Below the pieces are notes generated by a model. It had not been told where the DNA came from, searched no databases, and was given only the letters and a program-made list of their open reading frames with translations. A program made the position numbers and the translations under genes. Positions 20,301 through 27,016 of a stretch of DNA of 64,000 nt are shown one piece after another (the stretch's first letter is position 1; the number at the start of each line of letters is the position of its first letter). Origin of the DNA: a bacterium (GTDB lineage Bacteria > Acidobacteriota > Polarisedimenticolia > Polarisedimenticolales > Polarisedimenticolaceae); the NCBI GenBank assembly GCA_024226515.1, contig JAAELQ010000008.1, forward strand, positions 1-64,000, written 5' to 3'.

Positions 20301-22175
20301 GCAGGTGAACGTCACCGTGACGTCGGTGTTGTTCCAGCCCACGACCGGTGGCGGATCGACCGTGGCGAAGATGATCGGCGGGCTCGAGTCGATGTTCAGC
20401 GTCGTGCCGGCAGAGCCGGTGTTGCCCGCGACGTCGACGATATCGCCCGAGATGAGCTGATCCGCGCCCTGCGTGCTGACGACGCGGGGCAACGGACAGC
20501 TCTCGACCCCGGAGCGATCGTCGTCGCAGTCCCACAGCACCAGCACCGATCCCGTGTACCAGATGCCCTGCGGCGGGGGGAGCGAGGCCTCGGCGGTGCC
20601 CGTCGGCGGCGTCTTGTCGAGCAGGATCGTGACCTCGGAGCTCGCGCTGTTGCCCGCCAGGTCGCTCGCGCCGCTGTTGACGATGTTGGTGCCCTCGGCG
20701 TCGACCAGGACCGGTCCCGGACAGACGCCGACACCCGACAGCCCGTCGTCACAGGTGTAGGAGACGGTGACGTCGGTGTTGTTCCAGCCGGCGGCGTTCG
20801 GCGGCGGCGCCTGCGACGTCATCAACGTGGGCGGGGTCTTGTCGATGTGGATCGTCAGCGTGATCGTCGCGCTGTTGCCGGCCGGGTCGGTGATGTTCCC
20901 GTTGACGACCTGGCCCGCGCCCTCGCCGGTCAACACGACGGGATCGGGGCAGATATCGAACGGATCGGAATCGAAGCCCACCTCGTGAACGCGCGCCGTG
21001 CCCACCGCTCCCGGATCGAGATACTCGGCGATCGCGCGGATCTTGAACACCGACATGTCGACGCCGTCGAGGTGCGGACCGATCAGCTCCAGCGCCGTGT
21101 GCGAGCCGGTCGTGCCGAAGTCGGTCCACAGGCCGCCGTCGTCCAGCGTGTACTGCAGGCGGATCTGCCCCGGGCCGATCAGCTCGTTGACCGACACTAC
21201 CGCCCGCGGCGTGCCGGACAGCGTGTTGGGAGCGAAGCCGAACTCGTGGCTTGCCGTCGTCGCCGTCGAGCCCTGGAACACGCCCTCGGCGAACGTCCCC
21301 TCGTCGCCGTCGTAGGCCAGCGGGGCGTCGCTGAACGTGCCGCTGTCCGAGTTGGGGCCGAACAGGAACACGCCGCCCGAGCAACTGAACGTCACGGTGA
21401 CGTCGGTGTTGTTCCAACCCGCAGCATTCGGCGGGGGCGAGATCGTGGCCATGATGTCCGGCGGACTGCTGCCGGCCGTCTCGACGACCTCCTCGCCGGT
21501 TCCGGAGGAGAAGTTCCCCTCGAGATCGTAGGCGAAGACGCTGTAGTAGTTCGCTCCGCCGGGCATCGGCCCGGCCTGCGCCGACGTCGACTGCCCGGCG
21601 TCGAGGACGCGCGTGTAGCCCTGCGGCTGATCGCCCCAGAAGACCGAGTACCCGCCGAGTTCCACGGACGGCTGCGAGTCGGTCCACGAGAACTCGCCGG
21701 CCCCCGACTGGTAGCCGGCCGAGGTCAGCACCGGGGCCGAGACGCGCGAGGGTCGCGTGTTGCCCTCGTTCTGCGCCTCGTCGACTGCCGACACGAGGTA
21801 GTAGTGCGTCAGCCCGTCGCCGAATCCACCTGCATGCGTGAATCCGTTCGTCGTCGAGCCGCCCAGCAGATTGGATAACGCGTCGCGATCCGGGACGAAC
21901 GAGGGCGACGTCGAGCTGTAGACGCGGTAGCGCGGGGCGGACTCGGGCGCGCCGACGAGGTCGCTCGTCACCGCGTCCCAGGAGAGAAGAATGTCGTTGC
22001 CGGACCACTCCAGCCGCAGGTCTTGCACCTCGGCGGGGGGCACGATGTCCTGGGCCAGGGCGCTCGAGCCGGCAAGCAGGAGCCCGGCCTTCAGGACGAG
22101 CACCAACGAGCGGAGCGCGGTCCACCGGGTCCGGCGCTCGCGGGACGATCTTCGAGCATGAACAGCAGACGTCAC
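14319..22175 (-). CDS. Giant (about 2,618-residue) multidomain secreted protein with DUF6973-like C-terminus
   Basis: A signal peptide (LKAGLLLAGSSALA) leads into a fibronectin III-like region (residues about 48-190). Many repeats of a beta module with consensus GWNNTDVTVTFTCDD follow (about 270-700 and 1270-1500), interrupted by three tandem blocks of about 140 residues (700-1240) containing FALIPFD and WNVVEA.WDFS. Next come Ig-like regions, two Big_1-like domains (about 1768-1970) and a carboxypeptidase-regulatory-like domain (about 1980-2060). The last about 160 residues (from FLFGTVSPTERDFIW) include DAHEQYT and MDWHNNEIGRQLS, a pattern like the DUF6973/Rhs-associated family. GTG22175 is the assumed start. 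Likely an exported surface adhesin or effector. Confidence 0.8.
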   Translation of the reverse strand: MTSAVHARRSSRERRTRWTALRSLVLVLKAGLLLAGSSALAQDIVPPAEVQDLRLEWSGNDILLSWDAVTSDLVGAPESAPRYRVYSSTSPSFVPDRDALSNLLGGSTTNGFTHAGGFGDGLTHYYLVSAVDEAQNEGNTRPSRVSAPVLTSAGYQSGAGEFSWTDSQPSVELGGYSVFWGDQPQGYTRVLDAGQSTSAQAGPMPGGANYYSVFAYDLEGNFSSGTGEEVVETAGSSPPDIMATISPPPNAAGWNNTDVTVTFSCSGGVFLFGPNSDSGTFSDAPLAYDGDEGTFAEGVFQGSTATTASHEFGFAPNTLSGTPRAVVSVNELIGPGQIRLQYTLDDGGLWTDFGTTGSHTALELIGPHLDGVDMSVFKIRAIAEYLDPGAVGTARVHEVGFDSDPFDICPDPVVLTGEGAGQVVNGNITDPAGNSATITLTIHIDKTPPTLMTSQAPPPNAAGWNNTDVTVSYTCDDGLSGVGVCPGPVLVDAEGTNIVNSGASDLAGNSASSEVTILLDKTPPTGTAEASLPPPQGIWYTGSVLVLWDCDDDRSGVESCPLPRVVSTQGADQLISGDIVDVAGNTGSAGTTLNIDSSPPIIFATVDPPPVVGWNNTDVTVTFTCDDPHSGIASCPAPVVLTEEGTGQLVEGTAQNNANWLAHASAWVNIDKTPPNLETMLRPPPGNLGWNDELVTVDYRCAAALCPVGPAGLLQTGLNDDEDPEEEFSWYRAFGPVSLATNDKLTIRFALIPFDNGSTSVSMDEVGGRTGYPLVFSAGLVNGLVPYQPGHWNVVEATWDFSTAQYNVAVNGVDSGQQPFLYSDSTDVLALRVHWGNSSTPSIAFLDELAVTKESWLDTFLYADDFSGLASYPLSAGTIHSIVPPAFAQSPVCAPCPDNQAVRLDSEYDDEEEEDIFQLFRYFGHTEPLGTDSVLNLHFALIPFDAGDTYVGLNAGSGGSAYSLLFANGTVNGAVPYVAGQWNVVDANWDFSNETYTITVNGNTSAPLPFDVPGVDDVRSLSMHLFSAPGPAAAFLDGVHVTEYVAGVPNYLFVEPFTGTSPIYNSDGTISRIDSTPGLNDPLACFGCTSQLSGEFYTEYIEDEGHEFGWFENFGDYYLDPQSVLRVRVVIIPFADGQTYIAARDTVLGDAYRLQFDGTLINDVAPYDPTRWSVVEGAWDFATGTYTITVNGDVTGPLPFETPGADSVKVLRFLSLGAQSATIAYVDSLAIVEDDGQRETLLYAVNFDKQRPTAGDGHIGYDNTPIPQHHPWGCGPVGSLCTENECFTGPLCPFDGQITALRELVQNELYGSSADQAGNSTVEGVRVDIDTQDPTITADATPPPNANGWNASIVTVTFTCDDPDSGVATCSIPRFVTGEGAAQEIAGTVTDNAGNEATDSVSVSLDLTDPQITLTVVPAPNPAGWNNSAVTVQILCTDTVSDIDSCTPDVPLAGEGADQIVPGTAVDLAGHTALDTVSVSIDLTDPTVSIDSPADGTIQDVPDVTLAVTAADSNLLASVTCNGVPAAPAGGDSFTCDLTLAEGPNVIDVVATDVADNQAVDSIGVTYDPGPPSVTITSPAEDTVTQADATTVGGIYEGGVSSITINGVAATLDAGTFSAVVSLIEGTNILVATAESFSGATASDSISVRRDTAPPVVVIETPQHDDRLVVDSVAIAGAVNDIIPGATINADDVTVTLSHIEAGVSGIPAAVNNMTFFVDAALPSDPDPKLILLEGTNTIEARAEDVAGNVGTHTIQVSYEPDLAGVQLMILGGNAQSAPIYSTLQPLNVVLQDSSGTLLTNRVVEFEVNNGDGLLGDPALNSQSLAVLTDAQGEAQSGFTLGSRTGMGFHRVRVTTPGSLTFVEFCATALNTPPTNIAINIPPPPRGVVDQPLGGPVSVIVTDDGGNPVPDVEVLFTVDAGGGSVTDASAMTNLDGVAETEWTMGLTPGTANNEVSATFVGNPGLAAVFVASGIETAAIPDTKISGIVQNSAGEPIEGARAIVRETNPEIATLTGADGHFVLTGVPPGGHHVLVQGSNASDPPNDIYFPDIEFAVEAVAGVDNALDPPVITLPFLNKGGEQLAGGSAEVNLQMAGVPGFAIKIFPYSTYVRDPQTGDLVQQPVMMSSSQVKFDKVPMPPPQGSTPLIVGTLQPGGVLLNPPAQVTYPNVEGLAPGDVADMFAFHHDIGQFVNIGPATISDDGRVAVSDPGFGIVQAGWHCLLRMPGPTGLCEGCEVQCTDRGSVTGDVSASNPSPGNSCESGFFTAVGMDTGGLQEIICPTGSQSIPIDPVDSGLLLYSWTITPPEGQEISGIGTSTPEIALNKEGTYTAEFKVVTPRACAPMPQPTTIGSATSTVPPFVEIAITDMNPSAAVLCPGCQMTFEAEADPCRSVLWSIDDPTGAASLSDASGDTTTLTIDPGVSMSGNVTVRATDSADPEAYDERSILVFVPPASEPRFNHFLFGTVSPTERDFIWDNFGEAWKVRDTSTQALRTIKSVWGMTVPCLQEHSVGNAVYHAFGNCYSSNKIGTALTKDLFDAHEQYTGNTCVGSSMDWHNNEIGRQLSGDGVNCVSAVLGALQNGQLRWTNYDPNPQIPLPPCAAFQSQIPSGSLCDVFAFD

Positions 22176-22578
22176 GTTGTCTCTCGCCGGGGGGGGCCTT
22201 CTTATACACCGAAGCGTGGGGCTGATATGTGACGACGGCGGAGCGCGCCGACAGGATACTGTCGGGTGGGGCGTGCCATGCGCGGCCGCGCATCTTGGCG
22301 ACCCACCAGCGCGCACCGACGAGCAGGAAGCGCCAGTCCTTGAAGAACTCCGGCGGCTTGCCCTCGACCGCGTGACCGATGAACTGCAGTATCCAGCCCA
22401 CCAAGAACAACGCCAGCGCGACCATCCACAGGCCGCCGACGAAGAACGACGCGAGGCCGAGAACGACCGACAGCGCGATCATCGGGATCCCGACCGTATG
22501 GCAGAGTCGATTGACCGGGTGCTGATGACTCTGTGCGTACCGGGAGATCCAGTCGTCCCAACTCTTTCCGCCCAACAT
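20749..22578 (-). CDS. Mpo1-like (DUF962) membrane protein whose frame has no stop until 20749
   Basis: The first about 100 residues (22578 to about 22278) are a typical Mpo1/DUF962 protein: HPVNRLCHTVGIPM, two membrane helices and QFIGHAVEGKPPEFF. The yeast relative is an iron-dependent dioxygenase acting on 2-hydroxy fatty acids, and the His residues of those motifs are its metal ligands. The family normally stops around here. In this sequence the frame stays open for 509 further codons, overlapping the giant gene out of frame for 1,427 bases with Arg/Pro-rich sequence that looks like non-coding shadow. I trust the domain but not the tail: either the stop was lost or the sequence contains an indel. 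Confidence 0.7.
   Translation of the reverse strand: MLGGKSWDDWISRYAQSHQHPVNRLCHTVGIPMIALSVVLGLASFFVGGLWMVALALFLVGWILQFIGHAVEGKPPEFFKDWRFLLVGARWWVAKMRGRAWHAPPDSILSARSAVVTYQPHASVYKKAPPGERQRDVCCSCSKIVPRAPDPVDRAPLVGARPEGRAPACRLERPGPGHRAPRRGARPAAGVVRQRHSSLLGRGDERPRRRARVRPALPRLQLDVALVRPGSRRVIQSAGRLDDERIHACRWIRRRADALLPRVGSRRGAERGQHATLARLGPGADLGRLPVGGRRVLVDRLAAVRGTRRVLGLLGRSAAGLHARPRRRAVDVGAGRADARRSELLQRLRLRSRGELLLRNRRGGRRDGRQQSAGHHGHDLAPAECCGLEQHRRHRDVQLLGRRVPVRPQLGQRHVQRRPAGLRRRRGDVRRGRVPGLDGDDGKPRVRLRSQHAVRHAAGGSVGQRADRPGADPPAVHAGRRRPVDRLRHDRLAHGAGADRSAPRRRRHVGVQDPRDRRVSRSGSGGHGARSRGGLRFRSVRYLPRSRRVDRRGRGPGRQREHHRPGRQQRDDHADDPHRQDPAHVDDVAGAAAERRRLEQHRRHRLLHL
22248..22265 (-). repeat. Stem-loop after the Mpo1 domain
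   Basis: CCGACAG, loop of four, CTGTCGG: a perfect 7-bp inverted repeat just beyond the end of the Mpo1-like domain. There is no U-tract. It could be a weak terminator or processing site between the Mpo1 and giant genes, but it lies inside the open frame. Confidence 0.35.
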
Positions 22579-22632
22579 TGGCGGAGTATACCCCGAAAGA
22601 AGGGAGGGATCGTCACTCGCCGAGGCCGAGGG

Positions 22633-23007
22633 CTATTCGACAGCGTCCCGTGCGCGAGTCGACCCGACGAGATAGAAGACCACGTCGTCCCCGGCCAGCG
22701 GGACGCGCTGTACCGCGATCTCGCCGCGCGCGTTCTCCGGCACGGTCAACGGCTCCACCGGCCGCGGTAGCTGGCCCAGGCTCATGCGGGCCAGATCGAA
22801 CTCCGGCGGCAGCTCGGGAGCCGGCCGGCCGGCGAGGAAGGCGCCCCAGCCGACCAGCAGCGCGGCCGCCGCCGTTCCGGCGAGCAGCGAGAGCCTGCGC
22901 CGGCGCACGCTGCGGTGCTCCGCGCGCTCGATCCGCGTGCGCAGCCCGGCCAGGCCGCCCCGCGGCGGCTCCAGCGTCTCAAACAGTGTTTCGCGCCGCT
23001 CGCTCAT
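22633..23007 (-). CDS. Putative anti-sigma factor (single-pass membrane protein)
   Basis: A 124-residue protein with a basic cytoplasmic segment of about 35 residues, one transmembrane helix (LSLLAGTAAAALLVGWGAFLAG) and a short periplasmic domain. This topology, plus overlap of its start with the 3' end of the ECF sigma gene by 29 bases, is the usual arrangement of a sigma factor and its membrane anti-sigma factor. No zinc-binding ZAS motif (HxxxCxxC) is present, so the family is not established. ATG23007 follows GGAGGAG. The Mpo1-like gene begins 54 bases downstream. Confidence 0.65.
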   Translation of the reverse strand: MSERRETLFETLEPPRGGLAGLRTRIERAEHRSVRRRRLSLLAGTAAAALLVGWGAFLAGRPAPELPPEFDLARMSLGQLPRPVEPLTVPENARGEIAVQRVPLAGDDVVFYLVGSTRARDAVE

Positions 23008-23506
23008 CGGGCTCCTCCGGGGACAACGCCCGGCGCAGTCGTTTCAGCGCGCGGTGCCGTCGCGAACCGACCGTGCCCACGGGGACGGCCAGCACGCGCG
23101 CGATCTCCTCGTAGCTCAGCTCGGAGTACTCGCACAGCAGGATCACGGCGCGTAGGTCGTGCGGCAGCTCCTCGACCGCCGCGCGCACGCGCGCACGTTC
23201 TTCGCCGGCCGTCAGCGTGTCGTCCCCGTGCCGGGCGTCCCCGGCCGTGCCACGCAGCGCGTCGAGCGAGACCCAGCGCCAGATCTTCTTCGACCGCCCG
23301 CGCGACGCGGCGAGGTTCAACGCGATCTTGTAGACCAGCGCCTCGACCGTCTCCGTCTCGACACGCTCCCGCATGCGCCACAGGCGGACGAACGCGTCCT
23401 GTACGACGTCCTGCGCTTCTTCCGCGTTCCACACCCAGCGGAACACGACGTTGTACAACGGCTGTTCCAGTCGCGTGTAGAGTTGCTCGAGGTCGACCTC
23501 GCGCAT
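22979..23506 (-). CDS. ECF-type RNA polymerase sigma factor
   Basis: A 175-residue sigma-70 factor of the extracytoplasmic-function type. Region 2 is seen as LEQPLYNVVFRWVWNAEEAQDVVQDAFVRLW in pattern, with the DVVQDAFVRLW core for -10 recognition and core binding. Region 4 is the helix-turn-helix LSYEEIARVLAVPVGTVGSRRHRALKRLR. Its start lies 9 bases after the secretin-N-like gene and its end overlaps the presumed anti-sigma gene, so expression is coupled. It probably controls envelope genes, plausibly including the downstream giant secreted proteins, though I did not find a defined target promoter. Confidence 0.92.
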   Translation of the reverse strand: MREVDLEQLYTRLEQPLYNVVFRWVWNAEEAQDVVQDAFVRLWRMRERVETETVEALVYKIALNLAASRGRSKKIWRWVSLDALRGTAGDARHGDDTLTAGEERARVRAAVEELPHDLRAVILLCEYSELSYEEIARVLAVPVGTVGSRRHRALKRLRRALSPEEPDERAARNTV

Positions 23507-23515
23507 GCGTAGCTT

Positions 23516-24274
23516 TCATTGCTCGAGTTCGGCAGTCAGCACATAGTACAGCGTCAACGAGTCCTCGTTGCGCACGTCGGCGAACGCCTCGCCACGTTTG
23601 CCGGCGAAGCCGGACTGGCCCAGTACGAGCACCTGCTCCGACTCGAGCATCACTCGACTCTTGAACACGTTGTTGTCCAGGACGATCTCGAGATCCGCGA
23701 CGACCTGACTGCCGCTGCGGCTCGCGCGCTGCGTGATGCGGGCGAACGCGCCGCTGGCGTGCGCGCGCTCCTGGCTCATCGACGTCAGCTCGAACGTCTC
23801 GAGCAGCGAGAACTCGGACGGGCCCTGGGCGGACGCGATGCGCGCCAGCGTGGGATCGAGTCGCGTCGGCACCGGACCGCCGGCCATCTTGAACGGGCCC
23901 TCGGAGGGGGAGGCCAGCGGGCGACCGACCAGCAGCCAGTAGGTCAGCTTCACTGGACCCGGGACGGGCGGGACCTCGAAGCCCTTGGCGAGGATCCCCT
24001 GGATACCGGCCTGGATCTGGGCCGGCGCCACGACCAGCAGCGTCCCGCCGGGGCCGTTGCTGACGCGGCCGATCCGGTTCTCTTCGCTACCGAGTACGGA
24101 GCGCAGCATGTTGCGCAGCGCGTCACGGTGCTCCATCGGCACCTCGTACGTCCGAAGAAGCACCTGTTCGTTCGAATCGGTCGGGACGGCGTTCGGCCTG
24201 CCGCAGAAGGCGGCGCCGCCGACCAGCGCCACGCAGGCGGCGAGGGACAGGATCGTCTTGGTCGTCTTGTTCAT
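23516..24274 (-). CDS. Secreted protein resembling a secretin N-domain
   Basis: A 252-residue protein with signal peptide (TILSLAACVALVGGAAF). ATG24274 follows GGAGG. The segment RTYEVPMEHRDALRNML...GTLLVVAPAQIQAGIQGILAKG (shortened) has the pattern of the short N-domains of secretins, in which a strand-helix-strand unit maps a peptide to a periodic partner. The rest (VKLTYWLLVG, a middle linker, then ASGAFARITQRASRSG) is beta-rich and could resemble a secretin core remnant, but the length is too short for a full secretin. It is the first gene of the sigma/anti-sigma operon and may be a periplasmic sensor or cargo of that system. Confidence 0.6.
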   Translation of the reverse strand: MNKTTKTILSLAACVALVGGAAFCGRPNAVPTDSNEQVLLRTYEVPMEHRDALRNMLRSVLGSEENRIGRVSNGPGGTLLVVAPAQIQAGIQGILAKGFEVPPVPGPVKLTYWLLVGRPLASPSEGPFKMAGGPVPTRLDPTLARIASAQGPSEFSLLETFELTSMSQERAHASGAFARITQRASRSGSQVVADLEIVLDNNVFKSRVMLESEQVLVLGQSGFAGKRGEAFADVRNEDSLTLYYVLTAELEQ

Positions 24275-24392
24275 CGTAACCTCCTCGGCGGACCGGGCTC
24301 GCGGCCGCGCCTCGACCGTTACTACTCCCGGGGGGCGCAGTTCTTCCCGGTCTCGAGGAGATTCTCGGAGAAGGTCGTTTTTCGAAGGAAGA

Positions 24393-24989
24393 TCAGCAGT
24401 TGCGGTACTTGTCGTTCAGGCCCCGGCCCGCGCGGATCAGCGGCAGGATCTTGTCGAGGCGCCGCCGGCGGGTCTCGTCGCGCTTGGCCTCGGCGACGTA
24501 GTCCGAGTACTCCCGCTGCCTGCCCGGAGTGAGCGCTCGGAACGACGCCCGCGCCTTGGCGTCGCGCTTCAGCGCCTGCTCGATCTCCGGGGCGAGCACG
24601 AGCAGCTTGTTCCGCTCGGGCTTGATCGCGCGGCCCTCCGCCTCGACGCCGATCGCCTCCTCGACGTAGGCCTTGATCCGCCGGGCGTCGATCTCGTTCT
24701 TCGATTCGAAGCGCCACTGGCGCATGGCCTTCGTCCTGCCGGCCTGGGCGTTGATCAGGACCTCGTCCCGGTCCGCGAGTTGCGCGCCCTGGAAGAACCA
24801 CAGGCCGAAATACGACTTGTAGGCGCCCATCCCGACGACGTTCTTGCCGCCGAACGTGTAGCACGGCGCGCTCCACTTGACCGTCTCCTCGAGGTCGGTC
24901 GAGCGCAGGATCTTGCGCAGCTGCTTCAGCTCGCTGCCCCACGACGGCGAGGCCTCGATGTACTCCTCAACCGTGGAGCAGCGCTTCAC
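24393..24989 (-). CDS. YdeI/DUF1801-like protein
   Basis: A 198-residue cytoplasmic protein. The N-terminal half matches the DUF1801 fold (WGSELKQLRKIL, EETVKWSAPCYTFGGKNVVGMG, YKSYFGLWFFQGAQL), and the C-terminal half matches the YdeI/OmpD-associated family (LTPGRQREYSDYVAEAKRDETRRRRLDKIL). The molecular role is unknown; relatives are linked to bacteriocin or peptide resistance. GTG24989 follows GAGGAG with 7-base spacing and lies 10 bases after the IPTL-CTERM gene, so the two may share a transcript. Confidence 0.85.
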   Translation of the reverse strand: MKRCSTVEEYIEASPSWGSELKQLRKILRSTDLEETVKWSAPCYTFGGKNVVGMGAYKSYFGLWFFQGAQLADRDEVLINAQAGRTKAMRQWRFESKNEIDARRIKAYVEEAIGVEAEGRAIKPERNKLLVLAPEIEQALKRDAKARASFRALTPGRQREYSDYVAEAKRDETRRRRLDKILPLIRAGRGLNDKYRNC

Positions 24990-24999
24990 CGGGCGCTCC

Positions 25000-25998
25000 T
25001 CAACCGGCGGCCGAACGCCGCAGCAGGTAGACCAGCCCTCCGGCGAGGCCCAGCCCGAGCAGGAGCATGCCCCAGGGCGACAGCGCCGGGACGTCGACCG
25101 AGTCCAAGAACGAACCGTCCGGGTTCAGCGACGGGGTGCTGGCCGCGACGACCGTCAGGCTGTCGAGTCCTCCGTCGCCGGCGAAGGAGGACTCGCTGGC
25201 GTCGACCTTGGACGCCTCCCAGCCGTGCTTGGACGCGCCGACCAACTCATCGTGTGAAGCGGGGTAGACGTGAAGCTCGGTACCCGTATAGCCGGTGGCG
25301 TCGCCGGGGATCGTGATGGTGACCGCCGAGTCCCAGATGAGCTCGCTGTAGGCGTGCTCGTCCGGCCAGTCGGTCGCGGTCGCCGTCGACCCGACGGCCT
25401 GGCCGGTCGTCTCTGCCTTCAGCATGTCGCCGTCGTAGATCCGGTAGACCAGTCCGCTTCCGTTGAACTTGCCGTAGTCGGTGGAGATCTCGACCTCGCC
25501 GTCCGTGTCCTCGATCCGATGCGTTACGGTCTCCGCCCGGTCATCGACTCCATCGCTGGCCGTGACGTTGGAGAAAAACTCGATGTACGCACCGGTCGGC
25601 GAGCTGCTCTCCGACTCGACCTCCTCGAACGCCACGATGCCCATCTCGATCCACTCGTTGTGGCTGCTGCGCGACGAGCGGGGCTGCGATCCGGGGGCCG
25701 GTCCGAAGCCGACGATCTCGCCGTCCTGCGCGTTGCGTTCCGCCATGCGCTCGGCGAAGGCCTCCGCGCCGCCGGGGCGCTGGAAGTCGACGCCGTAGGT
25801 CGTATCGACCACGGTGTTGGCCACGATCAGCGCCCCCGGCTGGACTGGGTTGATCGTCAACTCTGCCGTACCCCGCGCCGTCGCGACGAGTTCGTAGAAC
25901 ACGCACGACGCGGCGTTGTTACACGTCTGCGCGACAGCGGGCACGGAGCCGCCCAGGCACAACACAACCAGCAAGACCGGCACGATCGAATTCCGCAT
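25000..25998 (-). CDS. Secreted protein with IPTL-CTERM sorting tail
   Basis: A 332-residue exported protein. ATG25998 follows GGAGGAGG and starts signal peptide VPVLLVVLCLGGSVPAVA. The C-terminus carries VPALSPWGMLLLGLGLAGG followed by a hydrophobic helix and Arg-rich end, the IPTL-CTERM pattern. That tail, like PEP-CTERM, is thought to be recognised by a membrane transpeptidase or exosortase-type system. No such enzyme lies in this window. The body is beta-rich with no recognised catalytic domain, and likely ends up on the cell surface or in the matrix. Confidence 0.75.
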   Translation of the reverse strand: MRNSIVPVLLVVLCLGGSVPAVAQTCNNAASCVFYELVATARGTAELTINPVQPGALIVANTVVDTTYGVDFQRPGGAEAFAERMAERNAQDGEIVGFGPAPGSQPRSSRSSHNEWIEMGIVAFEEVESESSSPTGAYIEFFSNVTASDGVDDRAETVTHRIEDTDGEVEISTDYGKFNGSGLVYRIYDGDMLKAETTGQAVGSTATATDWPDEHAYSELIWDSAVTITIPGDATGYTGTELHVYPASHDELVGASKHGWEASKVDASESSFAGDGGLDSLTVVAASTPSLNPDGSFLDSVDVPALSPWGMLLLGLGLAGGLVYLLRRSAAG

Positions 25999-26172
25999 AG
26001 CCCCTCCTCCGACTCCCCCACTTTGCTTCTCACGACTCTCCCTGACTGTACGCGGGTCCGGCGGTCTGTTCAACGCCCTCGGCGCGGACCGTGGGACCGC
26101 ATCTCGACGGTCGTGGTCCGCGTTCCGTGGATTCCTCTAATACCCCAACGCCCACCGTGGCGGCGGTCGAGT

Positions 26173-26178
26173 TATGAT
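26173..26178 (+). promoter_or_regulatory. Sigma-70-type -10 box before the YbjQ-M48 operon
   Basis: TATGAT, five of six matches to TATAAT, 50 bases before ATG26229. No good -35 was seen in the GC-rich upstream sequence. Confidence 0.35.
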
Positions 26179-26228
26179 CGGCACGAGGCGAACGCGGCGG
26201 AAGTCCCCGCCGCGCGAAGGGGAAATCG

Positions 26229-26543
26229 ATGATCGTGACCAACGTCGAATCCGTGTCGGGAAAGCAGATCGTGGAGCATTACGGTCTGGTTCAGGGTAGT
26301 ACGATCCGCGCGAAGCACGTGGGCCGGGACATCATGGCGGGCCTGAAGAACATCGTCGGCGGCGAGCTGAAGGGCTACACCGAGCTGCTCGTCGAGGCGC
26401 GCAAGGAGGCGATGGCGCGCATGGTCGCGCAGGCCGAGGAGTTCGGGGCCAACGCGGTGGTCAACGTGCGTTTCTCGACGTCGTCCGTCGCGCAGGGCGC
26501 CGCCGAGATCCTGTGCTACGGAACCGCGGTCAAGGTGCAGTGA
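26229..26543 (+). CDS. YbjQ-family protein
   Basis: A 104-residue YbjQ/DUF74 protein: VTNVESVSGKQIVEHYGLVQGST, the GGELKGYTELL segment and the AEEFGANAVVNVRF core are family hallmarks. These proteins form decamers or pentamers; a metal-binding role has been proposed but is not shown. The stop TGA overlaps the start of the next gene (TGATG), so this and the next two genes are translated together. The full-length family size (about 100) is kept. Confidence 0.92.
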   Translation: MIVTNVESVSGKQIVEHYGLVQGSTIRAKHVGRDIMAGLKNIVGGELKGYTELLVEARKEAMARMVAQAEEFGANAVVNVRFSTSSVAQGAAEILCYGTAVKVQ

Positions 26544-27016
26544 TGGACGATCTGTTCGGCTCGTTCGTCATCGGGCTCCAGCTCGGGCTGCCTATCGCGT
26601 TGCTCGTCCTGGGCTACGTTGCCGGGCGCATCGCCGAGTCGCGGCACTACAAGAGCATTCACGCGCGCGAGAAGGTCCACCAGGCCACGCCCGCCGTCTC
26701 GTGGCGCACGCTGCACGACGATCGTTCGGTGATGTACGCCATGCTGTCGACCGGATCGGTGGTCGTTTCGGTCGATCATTACAAGCGGTTCCTGATGTTC
26801 TTCCGCAAGATCTTCGGCGGCGAGGTGCGGTCGTACGCGTCGTTGATCGATCGCGGGCGCCGCGAGGCGATTCTGCGCATGAAGGAGGCCTGCCCGACGG
26901 CGGATCTGTTTCTCAACTGCCGCATCGAGACGTCGACGATCTCGAACGGACAGGGGAAGGCGACGGGCACGGTCGAGATTCTGGCCTACGGTACGGCGAT
27001 CAAGTTCGCTGAATGA
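26543..27016 (+). CDS. Membrane-anchored YbjQ-like protein
   Basis: Residues 1-25 form a transmembrane helix (FVIGLQLGLPIALLVLGYVAG). The rest follows the YbjQ pattern more loosely: SVVVSVDHYKRFLMFFRKIFGGEVRSYASLIDRGRREAILRM and VEILAYGTAIKF parallel the upstream gene (FSTSS, ILCYGTAVKV). It looks like a diverged paralogue produced by tandem duplication plus gain of a membrane anchor. It starts within the upstream stop codon and ends in an ATGA overlap with the M48 protease gene. Confidence 0.85.
   Translation: MDDLFGSFVIGLQLGLPIALLVLGYVAGRIAESRHYKSIHAREKVHQATPAVSWRTLHDDRSVMYAMLSTGSVVVSVDHYKRFLMFFRKIFGGEVRSYASLIDRGRREAILRMKEACPTADLFLNCRIETSTISNGQGKATGTVEILAYGTAIKFAE

Noticed and set aside
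18000..21450. Direct repeats in the giant gene considered as a CRISPR-like array
   Set aside because: Repeats encode conserved protein modules with variable length and are in frame; no short uniform repeat-spacer structure.
17079..21878. A 1,599-codon open frame on the plus strand opposite the giant secreted-protein gene
   Set aside because: Arg/Asp/Val-rich shadow of a high-GC gene with no domain, signal peptide or Shine-Dalgarno; the minus-strand frame has clear repeats and a signal peptide.
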